This document shows, piece after piece, positions 53,099 to 62,004 of a DNA stretch of 64,000 nucleotides (within the stretch, counting starts at the first letter, position 1; the number at the start of each line of letters is the position of its first letter). The notes under the pieces are model-generated. The model saw only the letters and a list, made by a program, of their open reading frames with translations, had not been told where the DNA came from and did no database searches. This DNA is from Chryseobacterium sp. (GTDB taxonomy: Bacteria > Bacteroidota > Bacteroidia > Flavobacteriales > Weeksellaceae). The position numbers and the translations under genes were made by a program. The stretch spans positions 310,001 through 374,000 of the forward strand of contig NZ_JAFAJM010000019.1 in NCBI RefSeq assembly GCF_019236175.1, written 5' to 3'.

Positions 53099-53228
53099 TT
53101 CTTCCGAAATTCTTTATAAGTTGGTTTCAATGACCGTTAGTAACCCTCTCATTAACATAAATCGTGTCATGGTTGGTTTCTATGGTAAGGATAGAGAACA
53201 AATTAAAATTTATATTGATCTTAATTTG

Positions 53229-53236
53229 TAAATTTG
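53229..53236 (+). promoter_or_regulatory. Promoter -7 box before the DUF2480 gene (TAAATTTG)
   Basis: An exact TAnnTTTG match 20 bp upstream of the ATG, in the divergent gap between lpxB and the DUF2480 gene. Confidence 0.5.
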
Positions 53237-53256
53237 TTCAAAGATAACGATAAAAA

Positions 53257-53766
53257 ATGTCAGAAGAATTTGAAATCAGAAATAAAGTTGCAGAAAGCGG
53301 CCTTATCAATTTTGACCTTACAACGCTCCTTCCTAAAGGAGAAAGAAAAGGAATTGACCTTAAAGATTTTCTATTTCAGGAAATGATCCTGAAAGAAAAA
53401 GATTTCCGTGAAAAAGTAGAAGCCATCAATGTTGAAGATTATAAAGATGCTTATATCTACATCTACAATTCTGTAGATACTATTATTCCGCTTTGGGCTT
53501 ATTTTGTATTGACAGCTAAGCTTACGGATGTAGCCAAAAAAATAGTTTTCGGGAATCGTGAAGATCTTGAAGTAATCCTGATGCATAATGCTGTTCAAAC
53601 TTATGATTTTGAAGAAATGAGAGGTAAAAGAGTATTGGTAAAAGGATGTTCGGACAAAGAGATTCCGGAAAATGCTTATATTGAACTGGTGGAACAACTA
53701 AAGCCAATGGTAAAATCTCTGATGTTCGGAGAAGCCTGTTCCAACGTTCCTATCATAAAGAACTAG
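53257..53766 (+). CDS. DUF2480-family protein
   Basis: A 169-residue cytoplasmic protein without signal peptide or membrane helix. It resembles the DUF2480 family of Bacteroidota: NKVAESGLINFDLTTLLPKG at the start, DLKDFLFQEMILKEKDFRE near residue 35, the IPLWAYFVLTAKL segment near residue 75, and a Cys-containing end VKGCSD and GEACSNVP. Function unknown. The next gene starts one base after its stop. Confidence 0.8.
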   Translation: MSEEFEIRNKVAESGLINFDLTTLLPKGERKGIDLKDFLFQEMILKEKDFREKVEAINVEDYKDAYIYIYNSVDTIIPLWAYFVLTAKLTDVAKKIVFGNREDLEVILMHNAVQTYDFEEMRGKRVLVKGCSDKEIPENAYIELVEQLKPMVKSLMFGEACSNVPIIKN

Positions 53767-53767
53767 A

Positions 53768-55027
53768 ATGAGTAAAAATTTACCTGCTTTTTATCTGTTT
53801 TTTATTTTCTTAGTGATGTATTATGCAGGCAGTTTCACAAGAATTCCTTTTGCAGATGCCATTGGTTTTGTATTACCGGTAGAAATTGGTAAATATGAGC
53901 CTACTGCAACAGCTACTACTCATTTTTTATATGTCAACACTGCTATTTTTATAAAAAATATCACGGGTCTTAATGCTATTGAAGCAAGCAGATTATTAAT
54001 TATTATTTCAGCAGCACTCACTGTTTCGGTTATTTATCTTACTGTAAAGAGTATTACAAAACTGAAATGGGCGTCCGTTGCGTCGGCCTTTATTTTCGGG
54101 TTTAGTTTTACTTTTTGGAAAAATGCAGAAATTGTAGAGGTTTATACTTATAATTCTTTATGGCTGAGTCTTTTTTTCTTTTCCGTCATTACAACTTTCA
54201 CAGCGCATAAAAAGATATATATACCATTAGCTGCATTATTCTTCGGAATCAGCTTATGGGTACACATTCAGAATATTCTGCTTATTCCGGCATTTATTTT
54301 ATTTCTCTATTATTTCAGGAAAGAAACTCAGTATATTTACTCATCTCTGTTGCTTTTTTTACTTATTTTCGGAGGCATCACTTTTCTTAATGTTTCTCAT
54401 GGCTTACCTTTCAGTTCCCCGTATTTTTCAGAACGTGGAGAATGGCTTTCCAAATCATTCCAGAAGACTTTTGCAGAATATATTCAGGACCTGATTAAAT
54501 CTGTAGTATATGTCGCATACAATTTTAACGTATTTGCCCTTTTAGGGCTTGCAGGAGTTTATTTCCTATATCAGTCTAACAGGAAAATGTTTTTCGTTTT
54601 CTTTACGGCTTCTTTGTGTGTATACGGCTTTGCAACTTTTTATGCGGTTACGGATAACTATGTTTTCTTTCTCCCTTTCAATATCATTTTTGCTTTGTCC
54701 ATAGGCTACGGAATGTCTCAGATACAATCTCCGTGGATAAAAAAACTTTCATGGCTGAGCCTTTGTATTCCTTTATTCTATTTTTTTGCTCATACAGCCG
54801 CTTTGTCTACTCAAAAAGGAAAGGATTTTGACCAGTATAAAAAGTATAAAGGCGGAATGGATTACTATATGTTTCCATGGATGAATAATAATGCAGGTAT
54901 TCTGGAATTCACTATAGACAAGAAACAGGCTCCGGATCCTATATTCTGGATGACTAACGAGGCAGAAATATATATTAAGCTGCTTAAGTCTAAAGGATAT
55001 ACCGAAGAAGAGATCAGAAAACTTTAA
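53768..55027 (+). CDS. GT-C-type membrane protein, DUF2723-like
   Basis: A 419-residue protein with about ten membrane helices. The early loop after helix 1 (TRIPFADAIGF), followed by the aromatic His-containing HFLYVNTAIF and the FSFTFWKNAEIVEVYTYN segment near residue 115, fits the DUF2723/O-mannosyltransferase-like members of the GT-C fold. Glycosyl transfer using a lipid-linked sugar is the family expectation; donor and acceptor are unknown. It starts one base after the DUF2480 stop, so the two are cotranscribed. Confidence 0.75.
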   Translation: MSKNLPAFYLFFIFLVMYYAGSFTRIPFADAIGFVLPVEIGKYEPTATATTHFLYVNTAIFIKNITGLNAIEASRLLIIISAALTVSVIYLTVKSITKLKWASVASAFIFGFSFTFWKNAEIVEVYTYNSLWLSLFFFSVITTFTAHKKIYIPLAALFFGISLWVHIQNILLIPAFILFLYYFRKETQYIYSSLLLFLLIFGGITFLNVSHGLPFSSPYFSERGEWLSKSFQKTFAEYIQDLIKSVVYVAYNFNVFALLGLAGVYFLYQSNRKMFFVFFTASLCVYGFATFYAVTDNYVFFLPFNIIFALSIGYGMSQIQSPWIKKLSWLSLCIPLFYFFAHTAALSTQKGKDFDQYKKYKGGMDYYMFPWMNNNAGILEFTIDKKQAPDPIFWMTNEAEIYIKLLKSKGYTEEEIRKL

Positions 55028-55071
55028 CAATAATTATGAATCCTGTTCATTTTGTGAGGCATATTTTTTGA

Positions 55072-55079
55072 TAACTTTG
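55072..55079 (+). promoter_or_regulatory. Promoter -7 box before the DUF937 gene (TAACTTTG)
   Basis: An exact TAnnTTTG match 29 bp upstream of the ATG. A TTTG lies 17 bases upstream of it. Confidence 0.55.
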
Positions 55080-55108
55080 ATACACTTAATACTAAACAAA
55101 CACAAAAA

Positions 55109-55762
55109 ATGAGCTTAATCGACCTACTTACAGGGAACACAAGCAACCAGGTTGCAGAACAGGCTGAAAACAAATTTGGAATCAGCAGAAATCAGGTCAT
55201 TGCCCTTTTGGCTGTAGCCACCCCTCTCATTATTTCTTATTTAAGAAACAAATCTCAGGATGCTAAAGAAGCGGAAGCTTTAAATAATGCCTTAGATAAA
55301 GATCACAATGGAAGTATCCTGAACGACGCTTCACAAGTGGAAACAAGACAAGCTGAAGGCAGCTCAATTCTGACTCATATTTTCGGTGGAGAAAAAAGTG
55401 CTGTAGAAAATCAGCTTTCACAAAACACGGGAATCTCAATAGATAAAATAGGTCCGGTACTTGCGATGCTTGCTCCTGTTGTAATGGGATACATCGGACA
55501 GCAAAAGCAACAAAGCAATGTAGGAGCAGGAGGTCTTGGAGATCTTTTAGGAGGAATCCTTGGAAATGCGTCAAGCCAGGCTCAGACTCAGCAATCCAGC
55601 CCTTTAAATGATATTTTGGGTAGTGTTTTAGGAGGCGGCCAATCTCAGACATCAGGAAATCCTTTAAATGATATTTTAGGAAAAGTACTTGGTGGCGGAG
55701 CCAACAATCAACAACAGGGAGGCGGATTAGGAAGTATCCTTGGAAATATTTTTGGGAAATAA
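55109..55762 (+). CDS. DUF937-domain protein
   Basis: A 217-residue protein whose body matches DUF937: MSLIDLLTGNTSNQVAEQAE at the start, the AVATPLIISYLRNKSQD helix, an ALDKDHNGSILND turn and a second half with VLAMLAPVVMGYIGQQ. The last 80 residues are low-complexity Gly/Gln with a repeated LNDILGxVLGGG unit. No signal peptide. Function is unknown. Confidence 0.85.
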   Translation: MSLIDLLTGNTSNQVAEQAENKFGISRNQVIALLAVATPLIISYLRNKSQDAKEAEALNNALDKDHNGSILNDASQVETRQAEGSSILTHIFGGEKSAVENQLSQNTGISIDKIGPVLAMLAPVVMGYIGQQKQQSNVGAGGLGDLLGGILGNASSQAQTQQSSPLNDILGSVLGGGQSQTSGNPLNDILGKVLGGGANNQQQGGGLGSILGNIFGK

Positions 55763-55780
55763 TTAGTTTAATTTGTTATA

Positions 55781-55816
55781 AAAAAAGACCGGAGAAATTA
55801 TCTCCGGTCTTTTTTA
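55781..55816. terminator. Bidirectional terminator between DUF937 and bTHX genes
   Basis: AAAAAAGACCGGAGA and TCTCCGGTCTTTTTT form a perfect stem with a 5-base loop, with A and T runs on the two sides. It can end the plus-strand DUF937 and the minus-strand bTHX transcripts. Confidence 0.9.
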
Positions 55817-55823
55817 TTAGGGG

Positions 55824-55943
55824 TTACTTTTTAGATTTTTCTTCTGAAGCAACGTAGTTTTTTGAAGCTTTTTTAGGTCTTCTTTTTCCATAACTACCGG
55901 AATTAATTTTTCCTCTTCTTGATTTTTTGTCTCCTTTTCCCAT
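55824..55943 (-). CDS. Ribosomal small-subunit protein bTHX
   Basis: A 39-residue very basic protein, MGKGDKKSRRGKINSGSYGK followed by RRPKKASKNY and an acidic/basic tail. The GKGDKKSRRGKI start and GSYGKRRPKK segment match the bTHX (THX, S31e-like) family that fits in the head of the 30S subunit in Thermus and Bacteroidota. It is short enough to be missed by gene finders. It ends 8 bp from the shared terminator. Confidence 0.88.
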   Translation of the reverse strand: MGKGDKKSRRGKINSGSYGKRRPKKASKNYVASEEKSKK

Positions 55944-56140
55944 ACTAATAATGTTTGTTGTTATTACGAATTTAGAAAATATACCACTAAAATCCAACTC
56001 TTTACGCTGTTAAAATTTTTATAAGACCGGAAATAGAAGTTCTCTCACCCGCCAATTCAATACTGCTCTGATCAATTTATGATAAAGATGACCATCTGTA
56101 TTGCAACCTTCATCAAATCTCACCTTCCATCTTCCCTCTC

Positions 56141-57535
56141 TTAAACTTTAATCGTCTTCCATTTCCCTTTTTTAAACAAGATAAAAGCGATTATCGTAAT
56201 CAATGTCTCTGCAGCCGGAATAGAAATAAAAACACCTTTGGGTCCCATTTCAAAGTATTTTGACAGACAATACGCTAAGGGAATCTGAAACATCCAGAAT
56301 CCAAAAAGATTGACCCATGTCGGCGTCCAGGTGTCCCCTGCTCCATTGAATGCATTGATCATCACCATCCCTATTCCGTAAAAAATGAATCCTGTACTCA
56401 TGATGTGAAGTGCATTCTTTGCAAAATCCCTGATTTCAGCTTCCCTGGTAAAAAATCCAACCAGAAAGTTTCCCAGTAAAATAAATATCAGGCTTACCGT
56501 TACCATGAAAATTACATTATATTTCACTGTTTTCATGACAGACTGTTCTGCTCTTATCATTTCATTAGCACCCATATTTTGTCCTACCAGAGTAGATGCG
56601 GCATTACTTAGCCCCCATGCGGGAAGCAAAAAGAACATCATCAGCCTTAAAGCAGTCTGATAGCCGGCTGAAGCATTTTCGCCCCCCGTCGTCGCAACCA
56701 GTTCCGCCAGAAAAATCCAGCTGCAGGAAGCAATGACAAACTGAAAAATTCCCGGAGTTGCAATTTTAATAATAGACCGGATTAAGTGATTGTCCGGTTT
56801 AAAATAAGCCGGTTTAATCCGGATCTGTGTATCAGCAACCAAGAGATGGTACAATTGGTACATCACCCCGATACTTCGTCCTATGGTGGTAGCCAGCGCG
56901 GCACCCGTAAGTCCCATCGCCGGAACCGGGCCCAATCCTTTAATCAATAGCGGACAAAGTATGATATTGGCAATATTGGCAATCCATAAACTTTTCATTG
57001 CAATCATAGCATTTCCTGCTCCTCTGAAGATTCCGTTGATTAAAAATAAAAGCATAATGATCGTACTGCTTCCCATCATAATTCTTGTAAAATTCTTTCC
57101 GTAAGCCGCAGCCTCGGGTTTTGAACCCATCAGAATTAAAATTTCTTCAGCATAGAGCACTCCTAATACACTCAAAATAAATGTGATGATAAATGACACC
57201 AACATCACCTGTGCTGCGCTTCTGGAAGCCTGTTCCGGATTTTTTTCTCCGATTCTTCTTGCAACCAGTGCTGTAGCAGCCATACTCATCCCGATGGCGA
57301 TGGAATACATAACAGAAAGGACCGATTCAGTAAGCCCTACCGTCTGAATTGCAAAACCACTTTCTTTCAGATGCCCTACAAAGTACAGATCCACCAAAGC
57401 AAATACTGATTCCATAGCCATTTCCAACATCATGGGAATAGCCAGAAGCAGCACAGCAGTCCGGATACTTACTTTCGTAAAATCGGTTTCTTCACCATTG
57501 AATGCTTTTTTCAAAAAACCAATATATTTTGCCAT
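56141..57535 (-). CDS. MATE-family multidrug efflux transporter
   Basis: A 464-residue inner-membrane exporter with twelve membrane helices in two homologous halves. Typical features are the AIPMMLEMAMESVFALVDLY first helix with the FVGHL loop, ATALVARRIGEKNPEQA near residue 88, and the second-half ASTLVGQNMGANEMIRAE near residue 312. These match the NorM-like MatE domain pair. Substrates are unknown; drugs or dyes are exported in exchange for sodium or protons in the family. Confidence 0.93.
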   Translation of the reverse strand: MAKYIGFLKKAFNGEETDFTKVSIRTAVLLLAIPMMLEMAMESVFALVDLYFVGHLKESGFAIQTVGLTESVLSVMYSIAIGMSMAATALVARRIGEKNPEQASRSAAQVMLVSFIITFILSVLGVLYAEEILILMGSKPEAAAYGKNFTRIMMGSSTIIMLLFLINGIFRGAGNAMIAMKSLWIANIANIILCPLLIKGLGPVPAMGLTGAALATTIGRSIGVMYQLYHLLVADTQIRIKPAYFKPDNHLIRSIIKIATPGIFQFVIASCSWIFLAELVATTGGENASAGYQTALRLMMFFLLPAWGLSNAASTLVGQNMGANEMIRAEQSVMKTVKYNVIFMVTVSLIFILLGNFLVGFFTREAEIRDFAKNALHIMSTGFIFYGIGMVMINAFNGAGDTWTPTWVNLFGFWMFQIPLAYCLSKYFEMGPKGVFISIPAAETLITIIAFILFKKGKWKTIKV

Positions 57536-57648
57536 TTTTTAATTAATAATTTATATAAGTTCAAAAATACAGATTCAATTATTAGCAAAACTTAGCAATT
57601 GGTAATAAAATTTAATTTAGATTTGTATATTCTTAAAAAATAATTCTT

Positions 57649-58008
57649 ATGAAAAAAATAATCTCTACCCTTTTTCTATTTGGAATGTTATTATCAGCCG
57701 GTATGCTTTCTGCTCAACAACTTACCCAGGCAAAAATGAAAGCCATCAACTCTGATAATGTAACAACATTTAAAAAGCAATTTGCCCCGGGAGATTACAA
57801 TAAGTGTTTTACGATAGGCAATGAGTCTTACAGCCCGCTTGGCTTCAGCTCACTATACGGCAGTAAGAATATCATCAAATTCCTTCTTGACAATAAAGTG
57901 GATATCAATAAGAAATGTAACAATAAAACACCGCTGGATTTAGCAGAAACAGGAAAAGGCGAAGAAACAGCAAAATACCTGATGCAACGCGGCGCAGTTA
58001 AAAATTAA
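57649..58008 (+). CDS. Small secreted ankyrin-repeat protein
   Basis: A 119-residue protein with a signal peptide (MKKIISTLFLFGMLLSAGMLSAQ) and two ankyrin-like repeats. One is SPLGFSSLYGSKNIIKFLLD, followed by NKVDINKKCNNKTPLDLA and then ETAKYLMQRGA. It carries two Cys residues in the mature part (YNKCFTIG and NKKCNNK). Periplasmic protein binding is likely; the partner is unknown. It is a single gene with a terminator after it. Confidence 0.8.
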   Translation: MKKIISTLFLFGMLLSAGMLSAQQLTQAKMKAINSDNVTTFKKQFAPGDYNKCFTIGNESYSPLGFSSLYGSKNIIKFLLDNKVDINKKCNNKTPLDLAETGKGEETAKYLMQRGAVKN

Positions 58009-58030
58009 AAATCCACAAAAAATAAACAAG

Positions 58031-58055
58031 ACTTCCGAAAGGAAGTTTTTTTGTT
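58031..58055 (+). terminator. Terminator after the ankyrin-repeat gene
   Basis: ACTTCC and GGAAGT form a short stem with a GAAA loop, followed by TTTTTTT. Confidence 0.8.
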
Positions 58056-58075
58056 TATAAAACCTGTAAAAACCT

Positions 58076-58083
58076 TATCTTTG
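58076..58083 (+). promoter_or_regulatory. aspS promoter -7 box (TATCTTTG)
   Basis: An exact TAnnTTTG match about 60 bp before the aspS ATG. A TTTG lies 22 bases upstream. Confidence 0.5.
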
Positions 58084-58143
58084 CCAACGAAAAAAACGAG
58101 GTTCAGATAGGAGCCTTAAACATTGAACTTTAAACAACTAATT

Positions 58144-59898
58144 ATGTTTCGATCACACACCAATGGAGAGCTATCTCTAAAAAATCTGAATGAAGAAGTT
58201 ACACTGTCAGGATGGGTACAGACTATCCGTGATAAAGGATTTATGATTTGGATAGATCTTCGAGATCGTTACGGAATTACTCAGCTGGTTTTTGATCAGG
58301 AACGTTCTTCAGCACAATTAATGGAGGAGGCAAAAAAACTAGGCCGTGAATTTGTGATTCAAGTTTCCGGAAAGATAATTGAAAGGGTAAGTAAAAACCC
58401 TAATATTCCTACAGGAGAAATTGAACTTTTAGTAACCAACCTCACAGTACTGAATGATTCTCAGCTTCCGCCTTTCACTATTGAAGATGAAACAGACGGT
58501 GGAGAAGAGTTAAGAATGAAATACCGTTATCTGGATATCAGAAGAAATCCGGTAAAAGATAAATTGATCTTCCGTCATAAAATGGCTCAGAAAGTAAGAA
58601 ATTACTTATCTGATGAAGGGTTCATTGAAGTAGAAACTCCGGTTTTAATTAAATCTACTCCTGAAGGAGCAAGAGACTTTGTGGTTCCAAGCAGAATGAA
58701 CCCGGGACAATTTTATGCATTGCCCCAATCACCACAGACTTTCAAACAACTTTTGATGGTAGGGGGAATGGATAAATATTTCCAGATTGTAAAATGTTTC
58801 CGTGATGAGGATTTAAGAGCTGACAGACAGCCGGAATTTACACAGATCGACTGTGAAATGGCGTTTGTAGAGCAGGAAGATGTCATGAACGTTTTCGAAG
58901 GAATGACCAAGACGCTTATCAAAGATATTACAGGTCAGGAATTTGGCAGTTTCCCAAGAATGACTTTCGCAGATGCGATGAGAAAATACGGAAATGACAA
59001 ACCGGATATCCGTTTCGGAATGGAGTTCGTGGAACTTAATGAACTTGTAAAAGGAAAAGACTTTAAGATATTTGATGAAGCCGAATTGGTTGTCGGAATC
59101 AATGTAGAAGGATGTGCAGACTATACGAGAAAGCAGATTGACGAGCTTGTAGACTGGGTAAAACGTCCGCAAGTCGGAGCTTCAGGAATGGTTTGGGCTA
59201 AATTCCAGAATGATGGCGTAAAAACCTCATCGGTCAACAAATTTTACAACGAAGAAGACTTAGCGAAAATCATTGAAAAATTCGGAGCTAAAGAAGGTGA
59301 CTTAATGTTAATCCTTTCCGGAAATGAAAACAAAGTAAGAGCTCAGCTTTCTGCATTGAGAATGGAGCTTGGAAACCGTTTGGGATTAAGAAAAGGAAAT
59401 GTATTCGCACCACTTTGGGTTGTTGATTTCCCGCTGTTGGAATGGGATGAAGATACTGAAAGATATCACGCAATGCACCACCCTTTTACTTCTCCAAAAC
59501 CTGAAGATATTCACTTATTGGAAACTGATCCTGGTAAAGCAAGAGCTAATGCTTACGATATGGTTCTTAACGGAAACGAAATCGGAGGTGGATCTATCAG
59601 AATTTTTGACAAAGATCTTCAGTCTAAAATGTTTGACCTTCTAGGGTTCTCAAAAGAGGAGGCAGAAGCTCAGTTTGGATTCTTAATGAACGCATTTAAG
59701 TACGGGGCACCGCCACATGGTGGTTTAGCATTTGGTTTTGACCGTTTGGTAGCGATCTTAGATGGAAATGAAGTAATCAGAGATTATATTGCATTCCCTA
59801 AGAACAATTCAGGACGTGATGTCATGATTGATGCGCCTGCATCCATTGCTGATGCACAACTCGATGAGTTAGAGTTAAAATTAGATTTAAAAGCATAA
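58144..59898 (+). CDS. aspS: Aspartate-tRNA ligase
   Basis: A 584-residue class II synthetase. It has an N-terminal OB-fold anticodon domain (VTLSGWVQTIRDKGFMIWID), motif 2 FRDEDLRADRQPEFTQID (near 220), the bacterial GAD insertion (about 290-420) and motif 3 GGLAFGFDRLVAIL (near 540). The ATG at 58144 (MFRSHTNGEL) is used; an upstream TTG seven codons earlier is in frame but not needed. The length and GAD domain mark the bacterial type. Confidence 0.97.
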   Translation: MFRSHTNGELSLKNLNEEVTLSGWVQTIRDKGFMIWIDLRDRYGITQLVFDQERSSAQLMEEAKKLGREFVIQVSGKIIERVSKNPNIPTGEIELLVTNLTVLNDSQLPPFTIEDETDGGEELRMKYRYLDIRRNPVKDKLIFRHKMAQKVRNYLSDEGFIEVETPVLIKSTPEGARDFVVPSRMNPGQFYALPQSPQTFKQLLMVGGMDKYFQIVKCFRDEDLRADRQPEFTQIDCEMAFVEQEDVMNVFEGMTKTLIKDITGQEFGSFPRMTFADAMRKYGNDKPDIRFGMEFVELNELVKGKDFKIFDEAELVVGINVEGCADYTRKQIDELVDWVKRPQVGASGMVWAKFQNDGVKTSSVNKFYNEEDLAKIIEKFGAKEGDLMLILSGNENKVRAQLSALRMELGNRLGLRKGNVFAPLWVVDFPLLEWDEDTERYHAMHHPFTSPKPEDIHLLETDPGKARANAYDMVLNGNEIGGGSIRIFDKDLQSKMFDLLGFSKEEAEAQFGFLMNAFKYGAPPHGGLAFGFDRLVAILDGNEVIRDYIAFPKNNSGRDVMIDAPASIADAQLDELELKLDLKA

Positions 59899-59902
59899 AT
59901 TT

Positions 59903-59931
59903 AAAGCGGGGTGTTGGCCCCGCTTTTTTTT
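59903..59931 (+). terminator. Terminator after aspS
   Basis: AGCGGGG and CCCCGCT form a stem with a TGTTGG loop, followed by TTTTTTT. It lies between the aspS stop and the next gene's ATG. Confidence 0.88.
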
Positions 59932-59934
59932 ACC

Positions 59935-60477
59935 ATGAAAATTTTAATTGAGTTTCTTTCTGTAATCACTTTTTTGACAGCCATAGGGTTGGGAGTATTT
60001 ATAATACTTATATTATTGAAAAAAATAATATACTCTCCTCCCGGAAGTACCAACAAAACTGATAAAAAAACTTCACAATACCTCCCGTTATTAGGAGCAT
60101 GCCTTCCGTTATGCTTTATTTCCAGTCTAGGGAGTAAAGAAATCATAAGGTATGAATTTCGCAAAACCCTGAAAGAAAGCAAGATCGAATCCGTAGAAGT
60201 CAATGGCTTTTTCTTCGGTCGGGAAGATGCAACCAAAATGTTTTCAAAATTAGAATATGACCCCGGCCGTTATCATTGTGAATCTTATCCGGGTATCATT
60301 ACCTTTGAAAATAATGAATCAACTCCCATTGAAATTATCCGGCATTGCTATGAGAAAAATCAGTACATCATTGTTTCCAGAAAATACTCAGAGAATGTCA
60401 GTATTGGAATTATAACAACATCAGAGCTTGATCATATCATAAATAATACAGATTCCGGAGATCTCAATACCCCTTAG
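59935..60477 (+). CDS. Hypothetical two-helix membrane protein
   Basis: I do not recognise this 180-residue protein. It starts at ATG 59935 (MKILIEFLSVITFLTAIGLG), with a membrane helix at about residues 4-28 and a second hydrophobic stretch near 47-62 (YLPLLGACLPLCFISSLG). A polar domain follows with Cys residues in RYHCESYPG and IRHCYEK. A GTG start eight codons earlier lies inside the aspS terminator and is rejected. It sits 3 bases after that hairpin, so its own promoter is unclear; it ends 5 bp from the convergent purA. Confidence 0.65.
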   Translation: MKILIEFLSVITFLTAIGLGVFIILILLKKIIYSPPGSTNKTDKKTSQYLPLLGACLPLCFISSLGSKEIIRYEFRKTLKESKIESVEVNGFFFGREDATKMFSKLEYDPGRYHCESYPGIITFENNESTPIEIIRHCYEKNQYIIVSRKYSENVSIGIITTSELDHIINNTDSGDLNTP

Positions 60478-60482
60478 CTCCT

Positions 60483-61757
60483 CTACTTCATTTTCAATAT
60501 CTGTTCTCTTCCCGGACCAGTAGAAAGATATCCCACAGGAATTTCCAACTCAGTCTCCAAAAAGGAAAGGAAATCCTTTAATGCATCCGGAAGTGCAGAA
60601 GCATCTTTAATCACTGAAAAATCAGCTTCCCAGCCAGCCAGCCATTTGAATATTGGTTGTGCATTCTCAGGAAGTGTTCCGGCATTGGTTTCAATAGTTC
60701 CGTCTGCCCATTCATAATGAGTGCAAACTGCCACGGATTTCAATCCGCTTAGAACATCAGCTTTAGTAAGAACCAATTGAGTAACCCCATTGATCATTAC
60801 AGCATATCGTAAAGCCGGAAGATCTAACCATCCGGTTCTTCTTGGGCGTCCTGTATTGGAACCAAATTCATTTCCTTTGATTCTGATTTCATCCCCCAGT
60901 TCATCAAAAAGCTCTGTTGGGAATATCCCGTTTCCTACTCTTGTACAGTACGCTTTGGCAATACCAAAAATTTCACCGATCTTTTTCGGAGAAATTCCCA
61001 GTCCGCTGCAAGCCCCTGAAGCAGTAGTAGAAGAAGACGTTACATAAGGATAAGTCCCATGATCAATATCAAGTAATGCAGCCTGAGATCCTTCAGCCAA
61101 AACGGTCTGCTTATTCTTTAAGGCTTTGTTTAAGAATAGCTCGGTCTCTGTACAGTCGAATTGCTTTAAAAATTCTACAGCATCAAAAAACTCTTCACAA
61201 ATTGACTCTAAAGATGGTAATTCCATACCTGCATCAGTCAAAAACTGATAGTCTCTCTCCAGAATACGTTCTACCCTCTCCTTAAAATCGGGTGAATACA
61301 TATCACCAATCCGTACATTCTGTCTTAGAATTTTATTTGAATATGCCTGAGCTATTCCGTTTTTCGTTGTTCCAATGGTCGTATAAGCAGGGCTTTCTTC
61401 CATGAAAACATCCAACAGCTTATAAGTAGGCAATACAAAATGTGCTTTTTTAGAAATAATCAGATTTTTCTCCGGCTGAAGTGTTTCATCAAACTGCTTT
61501 ACATTCAGAATTTCTTTTTTAAAACTTACCGGATCAAGAACGGTTCCTGTTCCGATGACATTTTGTACCTCCTTCATAAAAATACCGGACGGAATCATTT
61601 TAAGCGTAATTTTTTTGCCGTTTCTTTCTATACTGTGTCCTGCATTAGAACCGCCGTTAAAACGGGCTGTAATATCATAATCTTCACTGATCAGGTCAAT
61701 AAACTTTCCCTTTCCTTCGTCACCCCATTGTAATCCCAGTACAATATCCATATTCAT
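60483..61757 (-). CDS. purA: Adenylosuccinate synthetase
   Basis: PurA makes adenylosuccinate from IMP, the first committed step to AMP. The 424-residue protein has GLQWGDEGKGKFID (residues 7-20), RFNGGSNAGHSI (near residue 37), the TTIGTTKNGIAQAYSNK segment (near 125), and SGACSGLGISPKKIGE with RVGNGIFPTEL (near 240-275). The ATG at 61757 (MNMDIV) or 61751 (MDIV) fits best; the frame runs further upstream without family resemblance. The upstream region carries a -7 box and the Crp-like palindrome described below. Confidence 0.96.
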   Translation of the reverse strand: MNMDIVLGLQWGDEGKGKFIDLISEDYDITARFNGGSNAGHSIERNGKKITLKMIPSGIFMKEVQNVIGTGTVLDPVSFKKEILNVKQFDETLQPEKNLIISKKAHFVLPTYKLLDVFMEESPAYTTIGTTKNGIAQAYSNKILRQNVRIGDMYSPDFKERVERILERDYQFLTDAGMELPSLESICEEFFDAVEFLKQFDCTETELFLNKALKNKQTVLAEGSQAALLDIDHGTYPYVTSSSTTASGACSGLGISPKKIGEIFGIAKAYCTRVGNGIFPTELFDELGDEIRIKGNEFGSNTGRPRRTGWLDLPALRYAVMINGVTQLVLTKADVLSGLKSVAVCTHYEWADGTIETNAGTLPENAQPIFKWLAGWEADFSVIKDASALPDALKDFLSFLETELEIPVGYLSTGPGREQILKMK

Positions 61758-61775
61758 AATTTCTATTTTATGGTG

Positions 61776-61783
61776 CAAAGCTA
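61776..61783 (-). promoter_or_regulatory. purA promoter -7 box (TAGCTTTG)
   Basis: An exact TAnnTTTG match on the minus strand, 18 bp upstream of the purA ATG. A TG lies exactly 20 bases upstream, adjacent to the palindrome at 61806-61819. Confidence 0.6.
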
Positions 61784-61804
61784 TGACAGTTTGAAAAGGA
61801 GACC

Positions 61805-61823
61805 ATTGCCATTTGACAAAAAC
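61805..61823. promoter_or_regulatory. Putative Crp/Fnr operator upstream of purA
   Basis: ATTGCCATTTGACAAAAAC contains TTGCCATTTGACAA, an imperfect palindrome of form TTGnCAnnTGnCAA. The same 19 bases occur at 62635-62653. The palindrome is 22 bp upstream of the purA -7 box, where a class II activator would bind. Confidence 0.6.
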
Positions 61824-61860
61824 GTATTTGTATGAATGTATAATGCAAATATTTATTCAC

Positions 61861-61963
61861 CTAAAGCCAATTTCTATCTTAGACTGTATGTTAGGTTTTG
61901 GCTAAAGCCAATGGAAGGGTTTTAAATGACAGAACAGGCTAAAGCCCGTTTCTATTGAATATT
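61861..61963. repeat. Short intergenic repeat containing three GCTAAAGCC-like units
   Basis: CTAAAGCCAATTTCTAT (61861), GGCTAAAGCCAATGG (61900) and GGCTAAAGCCCGTTTCTATTG (61938) share the core CTAAAGCC, and two share TTTCTAT. TTGGCTAAAGCCAA is a perfect small palindromic stem. This looks like a dispersed intergenic repeat rather than coding sequence. Confidence 0.5.
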
Positions 61964-62004
61964 TGATAGGTAGTATAGATAACTTATTTTATTTAGTCTT
62001 TACT

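Noticed and set aside
59911..59934. GTG start that extends the small membrane protein upstream
   Set aside because: The extension lies inside the aspS terminator hairpin; the ATG at 59935 starts a good membrane helix.
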